Both the position numbers and the translations under genes were made by a program. From Candidatus Kapaibacterium sp. (lineage in GTDB: Bacteria; Bacteroidota; Ignavibacteria; Kapaibacteriales; UBA2268): 10,064 nt of DNA. Numbering within the stretch: the first letter of the stretch is position 1; each line of letters begins with the position of its first letter. Location of the stretch: positions 1-10,064 of the forward strand of contig JAUQWR010000818.1 of the NCBI GenBank assembly GCA_030835065.1, in the 5' to 3' direction. Positions 6,763-10,064 of the stretch are shown here, in pieces. The notes under the pieces were generated by a model. The model was not told the origin of the DNA. It ran no database searches and was given only the letters and a program-made list of their open reading frames with translations.

Positions 6763-9700
6763 ATGAAAAAAAGTAAGCATAAAGTAAGCAATGTTGAAGA
6801 TAATATTAATAATTACAACGAACAGATTGTAGTTGCAATCGGTGCTTCTGCAGGCGGATTGGAAGCACTTCAGGATTTTTTTAAAGCTGTACCTACCGAA
6901 AGTGGTTTGGCTTATGTGGTTATCCAGCATCTTTCTCCAGATTACAAATCAATGATGGATGAACTTCTTGCTCGTCAAACTTCAATGAAAATATTTATTA
7001 TTGAAGATGGTATGAGTATAGAAGCAAATTGTGTTTACTTAATTCCTCCTCGCAAAAATTTGTCAATTTTCCATGATAAACTATATTTAGAAGATTACAA
7101 TATTAAAAAAGGATTGAACTTACCAATAGATATATTTTTTAGATCATTAGCAATCGAAAAAGGGAAAAATTGCATCGGAATTATTCTATCAGGTACCGGT
7201 AGTGATGGTGCTTTAGGAACAAGAGCGATAAAAGAAGTTGGCGGTATGGTTATGGTTCAAGACGAATCAACAGCAAAATTTGATGGAATGCCCAGAAGTT
7301 CAATTGCTACCGGATTAGTCGATTTCATTCTGCCACCGAGCGATATGCCAAATGCTTTGATAGAATATGTCAAGCATCCTTTAATAAGAAAAAATAAAGC
7401 CTTAGATAATATTTTAAATAAAAACTATGATTCTTTAACCAAGATAATTCTTATTCTGAGAGACTATTGCGGGATTGATTTTTCTTATTACAAGGAAAAT
7501 ACAATTATTAGAAGACTCGAAAGACGAGTAAGTATAAATAGATTTGATTCTTTAGAAGAATATTTAATTTTATTATCACAATCAGATAAAGAAAAAGAAA
7601 TACTATTTAGGGAACTTCTAATCGGTGTAACACGGTTTTTTAGAGATACAGAAGCATTTGCTAGCCTTACCGATAATATTATTCCTCAAATTGCTGCTTC
7701 AAATTCTAAGTCTATAAGAATTTGGTCTACTGGCTGCTCTACAGGCGAAGAAGTTTATTCACTGGCAATCCTTTTTAATGAATATTTCGAAAAAAATAAT
7801 ATCGAATGTGAGTTAAGAATTTTCGCAACTGATATCGATCGTCATTCTCTTAATATTGCTAGTCAGGGTATTTATCCGGATAATATAGCTGCAGATGTAG
7901 ACAATTATTATTTAAATAAATATTTTAATCGAATTGAATCAGGTTTTCAAGTAAAAGATAATATCAGAAAAATGATTGTTTTTGCCACACACAATCTTTT
8001 AAAAGATCCTCCATTTTCAAAACTCGACATGATTATTTGTCGTAATCTTTTTATTTATTTGAAACCCGATGTTCAGCTAAAACTTCTTTCTATGTTTTAC
8101 TATAGTTTGATTCCCGGTGGATATATTTTTATGGGATCTAGCGAGTCTATTGGGGATATGAGCGAAGCGTTTTCGACAATCGATTCAAAAAATAAAATTT
8201 ACAAATATAAAATCGGTTATAAACCTTCTTTATCAAAGGATGTTTCATCTACTTTCCAACATCTTAATAATTCTGATTCAAGTTTGCCTAATTCGAGATT
8301 TTTAAATACAAATAAAACTGAGCGAATTCTCGAAAAAATTGTGCATAAATACTTGCCACCAAGTATAATTATTGATATGAACGATAATATTATACAAATA
8401 ATTGGTGATATTAACAATTTTTCTACAATCCAACCGGGAAGATTTTCACAACATTTATATTCAATTCTGCCAAATGACCTAGGATTATTTGTTTCAAGTT
8501 TTGTAAGAAGAATAAAAAGAGAAAAAACATCTCTAACATCTGAACATTTATTCAATACTAAAGACTTTCATATTAATGAAGTAAAGCTTCTAGGGCATTA
8601 TATCGAAACCGATAGTTCTCATTATATTATTATTTCATTTATTATTAAAGAAGATGATAATTCTAACAATAAAAATAAAGAAATAATTATAAACGATAGT
8701 TTTTCTGATAGAATTTCTGGGCTAGAAAAGGAACTACAATTATCTAAAGAGGCTTTGCAGGCTACAATAGAAGAACTTGAAACTTCTAATGAAGAACTTC
8801 AATCCTCAAATGAAGAATTAATTGCTTCTAATGAAGAATTGCAAAGTACAAACGAAGAACTTCAATCAGTAAATGAGGAGCTATACACTGTTAATAGCGA
8901 ATATCAATTAAAAATTGAAGAACTCACACGACTTAATAATGATATTAATAATTTAATAATTAATACAGATATTGGCGCAATTTATCTTGACAGGAATTTG
9001 TGTATTAGAAAAATTACTCCAGCAATTACCCGAATTACCACGATAATTAATTCGGATATTGGTCGCCCAATAAATCATATTTCTGCTTTTAATGATACGA
9101 GTATCATGAATGATATTAGACTTGTTGCAGAGAACCTTCAAACAATCGAAAATGAATATAGAGATTCAAACAACAACTATTATTTAGTAAAAACACGCCC
9201 CTATCGCACCGAATATAATGCAATTGATGGTATTCTAGTAACTTTTACTGATATTAATTCATACAAAGTAGAAGAAGAAAAGGCATTTATAAGCAACAAA
9301 AGACTTAGAGACTCGCTGGAAATTGGTGGCATGGCTTGGTGGGAATGGGACTATGAAAGTGGTAATGTGATTTTTGATGACAAAAAAGCTGCCATGCTGG
9401 GATATTCACCAAATGATTTCCCATCTAATGTGTATGATATATGTAATTTAATTCATCCAAATGATTATGAATATACCATGAAAGCCATGAAAGAAATGAT
9501 TGATGGTAAAACTAATATTTATGAAGCTACATATAGAATAAAAAATAATTACGGTTCATATTCTTGGTATTATGACAAAGGCTCTATTACTGAACGTAGT
9601 GAAAGTGGAAGTCCTCGAAAGATAATAGGAACAGTAATTGATGTTACAAGACTTAAATTGCTAGAAGAAGAATTAGAGAAGTCTAATTATATTTTTTCTA

Positions 9701-10062
9701 TCATTTTTGATAATTTTCCTCATGCTAAAACTGTTTTGGATATCGATGGAAGAATCATATACGCAAACAAAAAAGCAATTGAAATATTTAAATTAAAAAA
9801 GGATGAGATTGTATCACGATACTTCAATTCTCATAATTGGCAAATTTCTGATATCAATTCAAATCCAATTAATGATAATGATCTTCCTTTTAATATAATA
9901 AAACAAGGTCTAAAACCACTAAAAGAATATAAACATTATATTACTGTTGATGATAAAAAAATCTTATTAAATATATCGGGGACTCCCATTATTGATGATA
10001 ATAATTTGTTTAATGGATGTGAATTCACAATAATTCAGGAGGATAATAATGATAGATCATAA
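6763..10062 (+). CDS. CheB-CheR-PAS fusion protein (methylesterase/methyltransferase sensor), no kinase domain
   Basis: A 1099-residue cytosolic protein fusing both chemotaxis adaptation enzymes to sensor domains. Domains from the ATG at 6763: CheB methylesterase without its usual N-terminal receiver (about 20-195; GASAGG with Ser29, IQHLS with His56, SGTGSD with Asp148), CheR N-terminal helices (210-265), SAM-dependent methyltransferase (285-485; TRFFRD, STGCSTGEE at 322-330, ATDID at 355-359, RNLFIY at 427-432), a PAS-like linker (523-628), a coiled coil (650-725) with five to six NEEL heptads, then PAS domains at about 725-831, 844-963 and 970-1093. All three CheB catalytic residues and the SAM motifs are intact. 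Members of this family often carry a histidine kinase at the C-terminus; this one stops after the third PAS. An upstream TTG start at 6757 adds only two residues; ATG is preferred although no clear ribosome site is seen. The gene that starts at 10049 overlaps its end and probably supplies a partner. Confidence 0.93.
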   Translation: MKKSKHKVSNVEDNINNYNEQIVVAIGASAGGLEALQDFFKAVPTESGLAYVVIQHLSPDYKSMMDELLARQTSMKIFIIEDGMSIEANCVYLIPPRKNLSIFHDKLYLEDYNIKKGLNLPIDIFFRSLAIEKGKNCIGIILSGTGSDGALGTRAIKEVGGMVMVQDESTAKFDGMPRSSIATGLVDFILPPSDMPNALIEYVKHPLIRKNKALDNILNKNYDSLTKIILILRDYCGIDFSYYKENTIIRRLERRVSINRFDSLEEYLILLSQSDKEKEILFRELLIGVTRFFRDTEAFASLTDNIIPQIAASNSKSIRIWSTGCSTGEEVYSLAILFNEYFEKNNIECELRIFATDIDRHSLNIASQGIYPDNIAADVDNYYLNKYFNRIESGFQVKDNIRKMIVFATHNLLKDPPFSKLDMIICRNLFIYLKPDVQLKLLSMFYYSLIPGGYIFMGSSESIGDMSEAFSTIDSKNKIYKYKIGYKPSLSKDVSSTFQHLNNSDSSLPNSRFLNTNKTERILEKIVHKYLPPSIIIDMNDNIIQIIGDINNFSTIQPGRFSQHLYSILPNDLGLFVSSFVRRIKREKTSLTSEHLFNTKDFHINEVKLLGHYIETDSSHYIIISFIIKEDDNSNNKNKEIIINDSFSDRISGLEKELQLSKEALQATIEELETSNEELQSSNEELIASNEELQSTNEELQSVNEELYTVNSEYQLKIEELTRLNNDINNLIINTDIGAIYLDRNLCIRKITPAITRITTIINSDIGRPINHISAFNDTSIMNDIRLVAENLQTIENEYRDSNNNYYLVKTRPYRTEYNAIDGILVTFTDINSYKVEEEKAFISNKRLRDSLEIGGMAWWEWDYESGNVIFDDKKAAMLGYSPNDFPSNVYDICNLIHPNDYEYTMKAMKEMIDGKTNIYEATYRIKNNYGSYSWYYDKGSITERSESGSPRKIIGTVIDVTRLKLLEEELEKSNYIFSIIFDNFPHAKTVLDIDGRIIYANKKAIEIFKLKKDEIVSRYFNSHNWQISDINSNPINDNDLPFNIIKQGLKPLKEYKHYITVDDKKILLNISGTPIIDDNNLFNGCEFTIIQEDNNDRS
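8767..8892 (+). repeat. 21-bp periodic heptad repeat inside the CheB-CheR fusion gene
   Basis: Six successive units of seven codons encode variants of (N)EELxxS/T/V (Asn-Glu-Glu-Leu at heptad spacing), giving a parallel coiled coil between the CheR-side PAS-like linker and the first C-terminal PAS domain. The DNA units differ at synonymous positions (gaagaactt, gaagaatta, gaagaattg, gaggagcta), so the repeat is old or under protein-level selection rather than a fresh duplication. Such helices carry conformational signals between sensory and catalytic domains. Confidence 0.8.
10037..10042 (+). promoter_or_regulatory. Perfect Shine-Dalgarno site inside the end of the CheB-CheR fusion gene
   Basis: AGGAGG lies six bases before an ATG at 10049, within the last codons of the fusion gene. 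It is the strongest ribosome site in the window and marks the start of an overlapping downstream gene. Confidence 0.75.
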
Positions 10063-10064
10063 TC
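10049..10064 (+). CDS. Start of an overlapping downstream gene, cut by window end
   Basis: ATG at 10049 opens a frame (MIDHN, then the window ends) that overlaps the last 14 bases of the CheB-CheR fusion in a different frame. It follows a perfect AGGAGG at the right distance. Overlap plus strong site indicate translational coupling and so a shared operon. The product cannot be identified from five codons. From family context a response regulator or a histidine kinase would be a natural partner for an upstream protein that has sensors but no kinase; this is inference. Confidence 0.6.

Noticed and set aside
8217..8555. 112-codon open frame on the minus strand inside the CheB-CheR fusion gene
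   Set aside because: The plus strand here encodes the continuous PAS-like linker; the antisense frame has no family features.
8767..8892. Tandem DNA repeat or phase-variable tract
   Set aside because: The units share protein heptads but differ in DNA at many positions, so slippage is unlikely; it is a coiled coil.

Overview
The window is AT-rich (about 30% GC by eye), densely coded on both strands, and holds no rRNA, tRNA, CRISPR or insertion sequence that I can see. It carries five substantial protein genes plus the first codons of a sixth. Low GC, very large soluble hybrid kinases with stacked PAS/GAF domains, and weak Shine-Dalgarno sites at several genes suggest a free-living bacterium of the Bacteroidota/Ignavibacteriota/Kapabacteria (FCB) side of the tree. 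This is inference from style; no marker gene is present to prove it.

Layout. (1) 1-1148, plus strand: the 3' part of a calcineurin-like metallophosphoesterase; its first metal-binding motif lies upstream of the window. (2) 1150-5091, minus strand: a 1313-residue cytosolic hybrid histidine kinase, PocR-PAS-PAS-GAF-PAS-GAF-HisKA-HATPase-REC, ending one base from the phosphoesterase stop. (3) 5092-5219: a 128-bp divergent control region with a 28-bp imperfect palindrome lying over a perfect TATAAT box. (4) 5220-6558, plus strand: a two-gene unit of a TetR-family repressor and a classical short-chain dehydrogenase, closed by a clear intrinsic terminator at 6592-6639. (5) 6640-6762: a very AT-rich spacer with AT-only palindromes. 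(6) 6763-10062, plus strand: a CheB-CheR-coiled coil-PAS-PAS-PAS fusion with no kinase domain, overlapped at its end by the start of another gene (ATG at 10049) with a perfect AGGAGG ribosome site.

How it may work together. The window is mainly signal transduction. The PocR/GAF/PAS kinase should sense small ligands in the cytoplasm and relay phosphate from His957 to Asp1248 of its own receiver. The CheB-CheR-PAS protein should modify a receptor or partner by methylation/demethylation and probably works with the translationally coupled gene that starts at its end. The TetR-SDR pair looks like a self-contained, self-repressed metabolic unit; its operator is so placed that it could also affect the divergent kinase gene. 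No clearly new system is visible; the best leads are the operator, the coupled gene after the CheB-CheR fusion, and the cysteine-rich PocR sensor.
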